Made by a program: the position numbers and the translations under genes
Shown: positions 1 to 15,336 of the stretch, piece after piece
How positions within the stretch are numbered: the stretch's first letter is position 1
How the letters are laid out: each line of letters opens with the position of its first letter
Notes under the pieces: generated by a model
Told to the model about the DNA's origin: nothing
The model's input: the letters and a program-made list of their open reading frames with translations, nothing else
Database searches by the model: none
Source of the DNA: Phaffia rhodozyma
Lineage: Eukaryota > Basidiomycota > Tremellomycetes > Cystofilobasidiales > Mrakiaceae
Assembly (NCBI GenBank): GCA_014706385.1
Contig: JACGZH010000002.1
Location: 806,001 to 870,000 of the forward strand
Length of the DNA stretch: 64,000 bases
Reading direction: 5' to 3'

Positions 1-85
1 GATTAGTGTGTATACATCGGCAGTTTCCTTCTTCTTCTTTCGCTCTCTTCGCCTTCTGTCTCTCGTACAGCTCCTGTTCTATCTG

Positions 86-3000
86 ATGGGTCTCTTGGTG
101 GTTGGTACGCCGCTCGCTTGGGAGGACTCTAAGCAACACATCCAAAAAGTCAAGCTCGATGGCGTCACCCAGTTTCTCGCATTGTACAACAGGCTGAAGG
201 ATAGAAAGGACGATCCTCTTCTCTGGGGTGATGAGGTATGGTTCAACTTCTGATATGAATGCTTCAACTTTAGCAAACTGTTTTCTATAGTCCTCGTTTC
301 TTTGCCTCGTTGCTTATCGCCTCGAGGTAGAAGTCTCAGTTGATAAGTCTGGAGAGATTCGCGCGTAGGAAAGAGTGCTGATCAATCATTTCCTTCTTTC
401 TCTTTCCCGTTTTCTTTCTTGCTTCTTCCCTCTTTTTTTTCTCTCTTCGTCTACTTCACTCTCTCTCTGGCCTGATGTTTTATGCCTTGCTCTCCTTGCC
501 AAACATATCTTTCCATGCGTGTCCGTCACGATATCACTTTTCTGCTTGACAGATTGAGTACTTGATCGTTTCGTTCGATGACGAGTCTAAGAACGCAACG
601 CTCTCTCTTTCTCAGACGGAGATTCTTGACAAGTTGGAAGGTGTTGTGGACGGAATGAACTGCGAGAATGAGAAGTGAGTTTTTTGATCGTCTTCGGTCG
701 ACCCCTTATCTGATGTGCGCTGGAAGCTGTCAACTGATCGAGGCCTCTGTCCTTCACTTTGTCTCTATCTCTCTCGTGGATCCAGTTTCGCCGCTCCGAC
801 GTTTCACCCCGAGTTCGGACGGTTCATGCTAGAGTCTACGCCTGGGGCTCCCTACGATGATAGTATTCCCAGTCTGTTGACTGTTGAGTCAAACATGAGA
901 CTTCGGTATGTCCTTCACACTTTTGCTCTCCTGAATTGATTCAAGACAGCGGTCCCGCCTTGTATCGGTCATCAATATCTTGAATATCAGCTCGTCCCTC
1001 GTTCGATACTAATCGTTGCTTCCTTCGCATACTGACCAGTCGGAGAATCGCCCGTCACCATCTATCTTCCCATGAAATCCCAATGACCATCACTTCCTGG
1101 CCCAGGCTGGGTACCACGGATACTCCGTTTTCTGATCCTCACTCAAAGGTTCAGGGTAGCGCAATGCAATCTCTTTTCGTTGGAGACGAGCTTATTAACG
1201 AGCATGTTCGATTCCCGTAAGTTCTTGTTCGATCATCTGAGGTTCTCTCCCTATCTTCCCTCTTTCCTTCTACTGATCGCAATCGACTGTGTGCATGTTC
1301 ACGGCTTGTAGAACTCTGGCAGCCAACATTCGTCGACGCCGAGGGTCGAAAGTGGCCATCAACCTCCCGATCTTCAAAGACACCGAGACCGCCCAGCCAT
1401 TCAGAGATCCGACGATTCCCTTCGACCGAACGCTCTACCCCGGCGATGGCGAGGCCAACGCGGGAGCTGCGAAAGAAGATCATATTTACATGGACGCTAT
1501 GGCGTTCGGTATGGGCTGCTGCTGTCTGCAAGTAACACTCCAAGGAAAGGATCTGGCCGAGGCTTGCCAGGTTTACGATGCGCTCACGCCTGTCGCTCCG
1601 ATCATGGTGCGTCCGAAGAGTTTTCTTCTTCTTTTACAACCGGTCGTTCTACGTCGTTCTGATGGTTGCTTGTTTGTTACCTGACTTGGCTTGGGAGATA
1701 GCTTGCGCTAAGTGCATCTTCACCGATCTACCGAGGATTCCTTGCCGATGTAGACTCTAGGTGGGACGTGATTGCTGGTGCGGTCGACGACCGAACGCCC
1801 GGTGAACGAGGCGAGGCTGTTTGTAGATTTCATCTTCTCTCCGTTATATCAAACCCTCTGTATATCAAGATGGCCTGATAGGCTTCTGGTTTACCCTCTT
1901 TCTGATCGTCTGTGGAACAGCCCTTACAACCCGGAGAGAAACGGATCCTGAAATCTAGGTACGGTAGCGTGGATTCGTACATCTCTTCTGATCCAGCCAA
2001 CAGATCAGAGTACAACGACAACGACGTTCCGGTGGATGAGGCCGTGATGAAAAGGCTGATCGAAAACGGTGAGTGTTCCTTCGCTGATCGTTTTTCATAT
2101 CTCACCAGACGTTATAGTAGAACTGACGATAACATCTGGTACGTTTCGTTTCTATCTTGAATTTGGGGCGAGTCAGGAGTGGAGAAACAACTAGCTCGAC
2201 ATATCGCCCATCTTTATATTCGAGACCCGTTGGTGATCTTCTCAGAGTCCCTAGAGCAGGACAATGAGACTTCGACCGATCATTTCGAGGTCTGTCTTCT
2301 CCTTCTTCTTCCCTTCTTTCGCCTTAAGTCAATCACTCATCGGTGACTAAACTTTTCGCTCCGATACAGAGTATACAATCTACAAACTGGCAAACCCTTC
2401 GATTTAAGCCTCCCCCATCAAACTCGCCCATCGGTTGGCGAGTCGAGTTCAGAAGTATGGAAGTTCAGCCAACGGATTTCGAAAACGCGGCATACTCTTT
2501 GTTCTTGATCTTGCTTTCTAGAGCAATTCTACACTTTGGACTTAATTTCTACATCCCGATGTCCAAGGTTAGCCTTCTCTCGAGCTTTATATGTTTCCAC
2601 TATCTATAACGTGTCTGTTTCACTGGACGAATATTGACGAATGATACTCAACGTTTGTTCTATGGACTCCGTCACTCGACCACCTCGTTCGGTTCCCTCT
2701 TTAGGTCGATGAAAATATGCGACGCGCCCAAAAGCGAGATGCTGTTCTCACAGAAAAGTTCTTCTTCCGAAAATCCATCCATTCTGAGAAACCACCGGTG
2801 TGTGGTGGGATCAACGGATCTTTCAGGGCTGAGAACGAGTTTGAAGAAATGACACTAGATGAAATCTTCAATGGAAAAGTCTGTTTCTCATTCTTGCCTT
2901 CTTGAAACTCATCTATACCAAGAGTGGCTTTGACCGTTTCTTTTTTTCAATTGTTGTCGACCTTGCTTTGTCTTTACGCTCTGGGATGAAGGGTGATGAC

Positions 3001-3545
3001 TTTGAAGGGTTATCGGGCTTGGTGGAATCATATCTGAACACGCTTAAGATCGAGCCGAAAGCTCGGGCGAGACTCGACGGGTATATCACCATCCTTAAGA
3101 AGAGGGCGAGCGGTTCGTTCTTCTCCTCTCTCATTTTCTCTAAGATTCTTAGCGCATCTCTTCTTGGTCTGGATCGCTCATCCTGTCGTCTCCTCGATGG
3201 ATTCTAATCATTCACCATCAAATCTTATAGGCCAACTCATGACTCCGGCAGCATACTACAGGCATTTCGTCCGTTCACACCCATCATACAAGTTTGATTC
3301 TGCTGTGAGCGCAGAGGTTTGTTACGATCTTGCTAAGGAGATCGACCAGATGTAAGTTCCTGCTCCGCACGCAAGCAGTTCTATTCTCTTCTAGTTCTGT
3401 CTATCTCAGCTGACTGATCATCATAACTTATCACTTGGACGCTGCCGATCTTTCCCACAGAGAACGAGGAGAAAAGCCGGCATATGAGTTGTTGGGTACG
3501 GGATATGTGGGAAGTGCGGGCTGGTGCACCCCTCAAGATAGATGA
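86..3545 (+). CDS. GSH1: Glutamate-cysteine ligase (gamma-glutamylcysteine synthetase), many exons
   Basis: This enzyme makes gamma-glutamylcysteine from glutamate, cysteine and ATP, the first and limiting step of cytosolic glutathione synthesis. About twelve exons join in frame. The start at 86 opens [18 protein letters not shown], typical of the eukaryotic family. Exon 1 ends at 235 (GDE) and joins [10 protein letters not shown] at 553, giving the conserved GDExEY block. Further family blocks are [17 protein letters not shown] (about 810), the Met/Cys-rich signature [17 protein letters not shown] (about 1490), [11 protein letters not shown] (about 1955) and [18 protein letters not shown] (about 2710). 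The last exon ends GWCTPQDR then TGA at 3543. A full-length family member is about 670 residues and this gene looks complete. The next gene, DBP5, is on the same strand about 500 bp downstream. Exact donor choice is least certain at the exon ending near 1818. Confidence 0.93.
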
Positions 3546-4055
3546 GAACCCCCTTCTGCGATAATTTCTTCTTCCTCCCTTCTTTTTCCATTCTCGTTTT
3601 CTGTCTTAGTTTCTTCGTTATTTTTAGCCTTCTTTTTGTAAGTTCTTCTTGTGAAGTACCTCTTGGAACAGTGAAACCCCCTAAAGTCTATAGGGATTTC
3701 TTTAACGGGGAAGGATAGTTTTCTGTTATACCAGAGAAGAGAAAGCCACGTTCGAAAATGTAGTCGTATCATATCATCATCACTATTCACACATTCTTTT
3801 CGATTTCCGTTCTCTCGAGCAGCATAGAGAAATTCTATCCATCCACCTTTACATAAGAATGAAAGCAAACGTATCCAGTAGATTGGTTGTCTATAATGAA
3901 TGTATATGAATATCTACCTAAGTGTTAGGATAAGGACCGTCCAAGATGAATCCACTTCAACTTCAACCTCAACCTCAACCCCGTTCGACCAACACGAACA
4001 CACATACACACGCATACACCCCATTCCTTTATACCCTTACCTTGAGACAGATCAG
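3546..4055. other. Intergenic: GCL 3' end and DBP5 promoter/leader
   Basis: No gene is seen. The stretch holds the GCL 3' untranslated region and the DBP5 upstream region. A short CAACCT-type hexamer repeat lies at about 3957-3982, roughly 75 bp before the DBP5 start. The frame stays open from 3900, so a longer N-terminus is possible, but the extra residues are low-complexity Ser/Thr and not conserved in type. Confidence 0.6.
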
Positions 4056-6662
4056 ATGTCGCCCTCAGAGACTCCTTCAGAATCGCCCGCCGTCGTCAAG
4101 GATGCTGGTAGCGCCGCCCATTCTGCTCCTGCGTCGGCTACCTCGGCTGCACCAACAGCCGCGCCTGCTGTTGCTACTTCGAACCCTATTCCATCGAGTG
4201 ATGCCGCTTCTGATCCTGCCTCCAAGGCTACGCCCGTGCAGGAAGACAAGCCAGCGGAGGTGTCTTCTACCTCTGATTCGTCCAAGCCTGCTGTGTCGGA
4301 TAGGAATGTGAGCTCGTTGGCTTCGAGACTAGGAGGATTGAGTACCGATCAGGAGAATGGAGGTGGAGATACCAAGGGGGGAGCTGAGGTGAAGGTTCAG
4401 GCTGGAGATGGAGATAGCAAGGAAGGTACGTTCTTTCTCGTGTGAGATCTCTACAGAGACTCTGGACCAGGAGTAAATAAGGGGTTAGAGATCTGGGTGG
4501 TCCAATAACTGCTAACCTATGTTTATGGAATGATCAGAGGACAACTTGATACCTAACTCTTACCAAGTCACCGTACGTCCGTTTATCTCTCTTCATTCAT
4601 TGGCCGTACACGTACGAGTTTACAGAAGCTTATTGTACTGCTCTGTTCTGTCTATCTTTCTTTTCTTTTTCTTGTGGGGAACGGATGTAGGTCACATTGG
4701 CTGACCAGCAAGCGGACCCGAACTCGCCGTTGTTTAGTGTTAAATCATTCGAGGATCTTGGATTGTCAGTCATTGTATTTGGTCCTCTTTTTGTGTTTAT
4801 AGTTGCAGACAATTTTAAGGTAGTCATAAGGATTAGGCTGATATCAATGCTCCTGGACCCTTGGTTTATTTGTGTGCAGACACCCAAACCTTCTTAAAGG
4901 AATTTACGCGATGAAGTTCCAGAAACCTAGTAAGATCCAGGAGAGGGCGCTGCCTCTGTTGCTTCAAAACCCGTATGTCTCGCCAGTCTCCCTTGGCTAC
5001 AGTATGGTAGATGTAGTCGCATGCTGAGTCTGTCATGGTTTTCTTATATGAAAGACCGAGAAACATGATCGGTCAATCTCAATCTGGAACCGGAAAGACC
5101 GCTGCATTCACCTTGACTATGCTTAGCCGAATAGATTTCAGTGTCGAGAAGTCCCAGGTACGTAGTCGGGCATGAGTGTCTTTCTTTCTTCTGTACGCTT
5201 TTTAAGCGGCTAGATTTCGAACCTGACGCCATGCCGTCATAATTTAATATCCTGGTAATTCTAGGCGATCTGTCTCGCCCCCTCACGAGAGCTTGCTCGT
5301 CAGATCGAAGAGGTTGTCCGAACGATGGGTCAATTCACTCCTGTCAAAGTCTTCCTCGCAGTCAAGGACTCGTTCGACCGACACTCCGCTCCGACAAATG
5401 CTCACGTGATCGTCGGTACGCCCGGTACGGTGATGGACATGATTGTTAAGAAGAAGCTCGACGCCAAGGCTGTCAAGGCGCTCATTTTAGATGAGGCGGA
5501 CAACATGTTGGATCAACAGAGTTTGGGAGAGCAGACGATGAGGGTCAGAAAGTAAGTTGGGAGCACTGTCCTCCTCTTCCTTGTTCTTGTTTATGCGTGC
5601 ATCAGTCGTGTTAATCATCCCTCCTGATCTGAACCACTTGAACACGGCTTAGCATGCTACCCAAGACGTCTCAACTCGTTCTCTTCTCAGCCACTTTCCC
5701 CGAGATCGTCCGAAACTTCGCCGCCAAGTTTGCGCCATCGGCCAACGAGATTAAACTTAAGCAGGAGGAGCTCTCGGTGGACGGTATCAAGCAGTTTTAT
5801 ATGGACTGTAAGGACGAGGAAGCAAAGTATGACGTCTTGGTCGAACTTTATAACTTGTTGACAATCGGTCAGAGTATCATCTTCTGCAAGGTTTGTCTCT
5901 TACCTATTTGCGTCTGCCTAAGAGCTCTTTCCTTCTTCGTTGATCCGAACGATTGTTTTCTTTTTTTTGCTTTGGTCTGACTCGCTTTGAATTCTAGCGC
6001 CGAGACACTGCAGATAACATCGCGAAGCGAATGCAAGCCGAAGGTCACCAAGTCGCCTCCCTTCACGGCCAGAAAGACTCTGGGGAGCGAGACGCGACGA
6101 TCGACGGGTTCAGAGATGGAAAGACCAAAGTGTTGATCACGACCAACGTCATCGCTCGAGGAATCGACATTCAGCAAGTCAACATGGTTGTCAACTATGA
6201 TATGCCCTTGACTGGAAGTGGTCAGCCGGATTCAGAGACGTATCTGCATCGAGTTGGTGAGTGACCTTCATCTTCCTCCTCCTCATCTGCTTCAAGTCTC
6301 GAGTTGGTACACGTTGTCATGATCCTCATCTGACTGAACCACATGAATAAACCGTTCTCGGTCACATCTTCAGGTCGAACGGGACGGTTCGGTCGAAAGG
6401 GAGTGGCTATTGCGTTCGTGCACGATAAGCGATCGTGGGAAGAGATGAACGCGATCGAGACCGCGCTCTCAAGAGAAATCACTCGAGTTGACACGTCCGA
6501 TTTTGACGAGATGGAAGCTGTGAGTTTCGATTCTTTCTCTCAGTTGGAGATTGATAAGCTCTCTGGGGTTTATACTCTTCAATGAATGAACAAGGTTCTC
6601 ATAATTATTTTTCATTTTGCGTGTTCAAAAAACAGACGATCAAGAAGGCTTTGAAGTCATAA
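4056..6662 (+). CDS. DBP5: DEAD-box ATP-dependent RNA helicase Dbp5/DDX19 (mRNA export)
   Basis: Dbp5 works at the cytoplasmic face of the nuclear pore, where with Gle1/InsP6 it strips export factors from mRNA. About nine exons join in frame. The N-terminus ([11 protein letters not shown]) is Ala/Ser/Pro-rich and disordered. The family-specific [19 protein letters not shown] leads into the Q motif ([13 protein letters not shown]). The helicase motifs follow in order: [11 protein letters not shown], Ia APSRELARQ, Ib [14 protein letters not shown] (about 5490), III FSATF (about 5695), [11 protein letters not shown] (about 6150) and VI HRVGRTGRFG, which is split by an intron near 6256. The protein ends ATIKKALKS then TAA at 6660. 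The ADPNSPL and DEADNML context favours Dbp5 over other DEAD-box proteins. ATG 4056 was chosen because family members begin with a short acidic/polar tail; upstream in-frame codons exist. Confidence 0.93.
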
Positions 6663-6824
6663 AAGAAATTTAGAAGAAAGATATCGAAAAAGAGCCGAAA
6701 GTATAACGAATGATGAATGCCTCCTTAGCTAATTGAATGAATGATTCGAACTAGAACCTCTGTATGAAAATTCAGGTATTTTTTATTATACTTTGTTTCT
6801 GTTCGATTTCTCTTTCTTTCCTAC

Positions 6825-11474
<4,650 letters not shown>

Positions 11475-11767
11475 CTGTGCGGATGAACGGTGGTCAAGGC
11501 AGACTGAGAGGATTGATAGAAGGTGATGGTCAGTTGAACGCGGGGATCGCCGTTGTGGGGTTGATCTCGTTCAATCTGATTGCCTCTCATCATCACCATA
11601 GATGGCTTGGTCTCGTACTGTCGTTGTTCCTCAGGCTGGATGTGACTCTCCGCTTGCATTGTATATCACTGGATCCACTCGCGCTTATGTAGAAAGATAT
11701 ATGTGCATGGAATCGTTCATTGAAAGATGTAACATCCGGCCTCTGCGCACCTCACTCACTCGGACGC
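11475..11767. other. Intergenic between VPS34 and RING-protein gene
   Basis: This 293-bp stretch is the VPS34 upstream region and the 3' end of the RING-only gene, both on the minus strand. No gene or motif is supported. Confidence 0.5.
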
Positions 11768-12260
11768 TCATACTCTCTGCAGTTCAAAGAACTTTTCTCC
11801 GCACACCTTTGATTGGAAGGAGGCAAGACAACAATCAGAGAGTACGTTCGTTCGATAGGTCAGCGAATGTCAAGGAAGATGAAGAAACAGGATGAGACTT
11901 GATCGGATGGATGATATATGATCGCTCACCTTGCATTTTCCTCCCGTGGCTGTTTGTGAAAGACAATCCCAGCAAACCAGTCGGTCAGGTTTGGCAAAGA
12001 CATGCCACAGCCAATATAAACAATACAGATGCAGAACATCATACCTTGCTTCATAGCACATGATTTGCAAAGCGATGGGTGTTTGCATCCAGGTGCTTGA
12101 TACTCAATCGGATTGTTTGAGCAGTTCCTACAGCGTTCAGGGTGTCCGTTCGCAGACGAGCTACTCTCCGAGATATTCAACAGAGAACGGTCAAATCTGG
12201 ATTTCGACTTGAAACATACGATGATGGTAAACAGGAAACGAACTCATTGGCATCAGACAT
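11768..12260 (-). CDS. Compact RING-HC zinc-binding protein, 71 residues, three introns
   Basis: Splicing four exons gives a 71-residue protein that no single reading frame shows. Exon 1 is ATG at 12260 with 13 codons (MSDANEFVSCLPS) to donor GTATGT. Exon 2 carries CRNC, GCKH and CKSC and ends at a GTATGA donor. Exon 3 is short (ATGGKCK). Exon 4 (VCGEKFFELQRV) ends in TGA at 11770-11768. The spacing C-x2-C-x11-C-x1-H-x3-C-x2-C-x10-C-x2-C is a complete C3HC4 RING pattern, so a ubiquitin-ligase or other zinc-platform role is possible. I do not recognise the orthologue. There is no transmembrane segment, and almost the whole protein is the finger. It lies head to head, about 190 bp apart, with PAM17. 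Confidence 0.72.
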
Positions 12261-12446
12261 AACAAGAGAGAGACAGTGTTGCTGATGGTCAGTTGAGTGT
12301 GTGTGTGTGTGTGTGTATGAAACCGAGAGCGGCTTGGCTGGAAGAAAAGAAACCAGGCGGGGGAAAGAATGACGTTCGCTTCTTCACCTCTAACCACCAA
12401 CACCATCAGCCGGTATCATCCTCGTATCCATTCTTCAAAGCACATC
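12261..12446. promoter_or_regulatory. Bidirectional promoter between RING-protein gene and PAM17
   Basis: This 186-bp divergent spacer must hold both promoters. A (GT)n/(CA)n dinucleotide tract lies at about 12296-12316. No TATA element is obvious. Confidence 0.5.
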
Positions 12447-13426
12447 ATGTCTCCCGCTCCTGTCTTTTTAAACAGAACCCTGCTTCGGTCAGCTACTCTG
12501 TCTTCCCGGGCACCTCTCTCGCTCGCTTCTGCTCTTAGCCGACCGCTCGGACGATCCTTTGCCGCTCTGCCTCCTCCCACTGGAACTAAGCCTGTGATCA
12601 CCCCGGTGTCCGCTTCGTCCACCCTTCCTACTTCATCCTCCGCATCTGCTACTGCCTCGCCATCGGTGTCGTCATCATCCAGAGCTGCTTCGGATACGCT
12701 CAACTGGGAGCAGTACCTCCAGAAACGTCGAAGCAAGAAATGGCTCGAGACACTCTGTGCGCTTCCTACCACTTTTACCGGGGTCCGTATCTCACTAGGA
12801 TCCATTCCCCATGTTACTTTGTGTCCTTCCCTTCTGAGCATCTGATCTAACCGATATGTGGCTCTGTTGTCATCATCTTCCCATCTCTGCTCTTCTATTT
12901 TATCGATTCGGACACCCATCGTTCCTGTCGAAACGCACTCAGATGACGATTGGAGTATCCTACTTTGCGAACACCGAGCTTGACCCAACGGCCTCCATCG
13001 CCGGGTTCGAGCCAGTGTACGTCTACATGGCGGCCACCTTTGCTAGCGCCTTTGGTGGCTTCCTCCTGGGTACGCCTCTTGGCGGGTTCATCTGGAGAGT
13101 ATACAACAGGCGGTACGCAAGTGCTATCGAGAGGATGGACCGAAAGTGAGTTTCACCCGACACTCTTTCTTCTCTTGGATAGATTGCATCCGGCTGACTG
13201 ACTCTTGTATCGGACCATCTTGCTCCCAACTCCTTCTGTGTTGTTCGCTTCCTTCTTGACATATCTGCTCTCTGCCTATCACTGGCCTGACGGAACCAGG
13301 TTCTTCGATCACATCGCTAAACACAGAGCCGACCCCACCATCCAGTCCGTCAACGCTGCCGCTCACCCAATCCCTGATTACTATGGTGAAAAGATCTACA
13401 GCTTATCAGGCTACAGGTTCGTCTGT

Positions 13427-13481
<55 letters not shown>

Positions 13482-13642
13482 CTCTATTTCTTCCTCCTTT
13501 ACTCTCTTTCACAGATTGAGAAGGCCCACGATCTCATCACACTTTCTTTGTTCACTGGGTCCCGGGATGTATGCTCCACAGGAAATGGCTTCGAGCACAG
13601 GCAAAGTACAAACGAAAGGCTCACGTCGATCAGGTAGTTTAA
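12447..13642 (+). CDS. PAM17: Mitochondrial import motor subunit Pam17
   Basis: Pam17 is an inner-membrane protein that binds the TIM23 channel and helps organise the import motor. The start at 12447 ([18 protein letters not shown]) gives an Arg/Ser/Ala-rich, acid-poor presequence typical of matrix-targeted proteins. The conserved part runs [31 protein letters not shown] and [16 protein letters not shown], then [19 protein letters not shown]. These last two hold the two membrane spans. It continues [29 protein letters not shown], with the final exon [20 protein letters not shown] ending in TAA at 13640. The last intron (about 13416-13581) carries a long TTTC microsatellite. The joins are in frame and the length fits the family (about 200 residues plus a longer presequence). 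Confidence 0.9.
13427..13481 (+). repeat. (TTTC)n microsatellite inside the last PAM17 intron
   Basis: About 13-14 near-perfect TTTC units lie between the GTTCGT donor and the acceptor before the last PAM17 exon. The tract sits in the intronic pyrimidine stretch. Confidence 0.95.
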
Positions 13643-15336
13643 AGAAGGAGTATCCCTTTCAGAATATCTATGACTCTCCATCGTTTTTGAAAAGGATCTC
13701 TATCGTGATCAAGAAAACGTCACCTTGTGGTCTTCACATCAAGTGGCAAGGCCAAACTTCTGCGAACACAACAGGGAGAGAATGGAAAAGAAAAAAAAAC
13801 CTCTCTTGAAGTCTTCTTACAACAGAAGAAGAGAGGCAAGAAGGATGAAAAGAAACAAGCAAAAAGAAATCAAGACCAGAAGAGTAGAGAGCAGGATGAA
13901 AACTCATCCGACTGTCGTCATTCCATTCTGTCCATCTCGCCAAACAGAACTCGAATGCAGACCGACTCAATCGGTCACTACCACTCTGTTCTTCTCTCTC
14001 TCCTCTTCTCGAAACAAGGGGTCGGTCCAACCGCAGGCACCTCCACTTTCGGCGTTCTTCATCCTGGTCAAATCACGAGGCATCTCCTTTGATAAGTCTC
14101 TGACGATCGTTAACAGCCTGTATCGTTACGTTCGCATATGCGCTATCGTTCCTCTGGTTTGAAAACAGAAGCAAAAGATTGCTTGAAACCCTATGGTGTT
14201 CGGTCTTTTGGCAGTGCTTTAGAAGCCTAAGGCAGCAAAAAGAACAACAGAAAGGTTTGAGCCCACAGGAAACATGATGAGAAACAAGAGGTCCTGTCGT
14301 TCAAGTTGAGGGATATTCCGCTCAAGATCTCAAGAACAGTTGTTGGAAGAGAGAATGAGAAACATCCACATTGAAAGTCTACGTGCCCAAATGATGAGAG
14401 GGTTGATGAGTGAACAAGAGAAACTCTCTAGTTTTCGAACGTGAAAGAAGCCAAGCTGGAGAGAGCAAAAAAGTAGCTGGTAAAAAGCCAGAGCCAGAGA
14501 AGAATGAGACTCGATGCTATGTATAACCAGATCAAACGATCCTATAACGGTGAGTCTTTCTTCAACTTTTTATTCAGTCATCTGTTGTCAACCTGCCACG
14601 ATCGATAAGTTTCACACTCAAGCAAACGCCGCCACACCACAAGGGAACAAGTTTCGATGAAGATCTCGATTCCATCTACGAACATTCATGTTCTTTCGAT
14701 CCAGGGAGGAGTTCGCTCGGTTGGAACGATCAAGCCATCCACAGGACACAAGAGCCAACTTTAGGATACTCACACCGAGGGTGTATCATTTCCCCTTACC
14801 TCCTCAAGCGAGGATGTAAAGTAAAGGGAGTTTCTGCCACGAGTAAAGCCAACCTAAAGCATGAGACAATGAACGCAAAGATTCGGAAAATTGATCATAG
14901 AACGGTGAACACGGAAAGGGCAGATGCCCATCGGGGAACGAAGCCCACGAACAAACACAAGGGAGAACGAAAGGAAAGAGAGGAAAGAGAGGAAGATGAT
15001 GGTTGGGTGGCGGGGGAAGTGGATAAGAGAACGAAAACACGGCCGTTCTTATATGCACTAAAGCGGTGAGCTGAGTCATGTTTCATGTGGCGTAGTATCA
15101 CGTGTCTCATCATGTAAGCCACGGGTGTCAAAGTTTCTGGAACAAGGCGGTGTCTGCCACAACCCTAACGGTCACTGGTTACACCCGGTAAACCGGCAAC
15201 CGGACAGAACCCGGGCGGCCAGGTCAGGCCATCAACATCTCAGTCGACTTCTTATGAGACCCGTTCATCATACCGTCGTCCAAGGCTTCTTACAGACACT
15301 GATCCCTGTCTGTCTACACACACGTGCTCACCACTG
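13643..15336. other. Gene-poor stretch of 1.7 kb with two small hairpins
   Basis: No reading frame here resembles a known protein, and no set of exons joins convincingly. The first 900 bp are purine-rich on the plus strand. Two adjacent inverted repeats lie at 14772-14784 (ACACC/GGTGT, 3-nt loop) and 14793-14828 (CCCTTAC pairing with GTAAAGGG around an inner CCTC/GAGG stem). The last 200 bp should hold the promoter of the Nudix gene. Part could be a non-coding transcript or a decayed gene; I cannot tell which. Confidence 0.5.

Noticed and set aside
12416..12988. 190-residue minus-strand frame over PAM17
   Set aside because: It overlaps the conserved Pam17 exons on the other strand and has no recognisable sequence.
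14240..14340. Possible C/D-box snoRNA (ATGATGA motif)
   Set aside because: I could not find a matching D box with flanking stem and guide spacing.
14804..15131. Minus-strand frames with Pro/Ser-rich products in the 13.6-15.3 kb gap
   Set aside because: Low complexity, no domain and no supporting splice joins.
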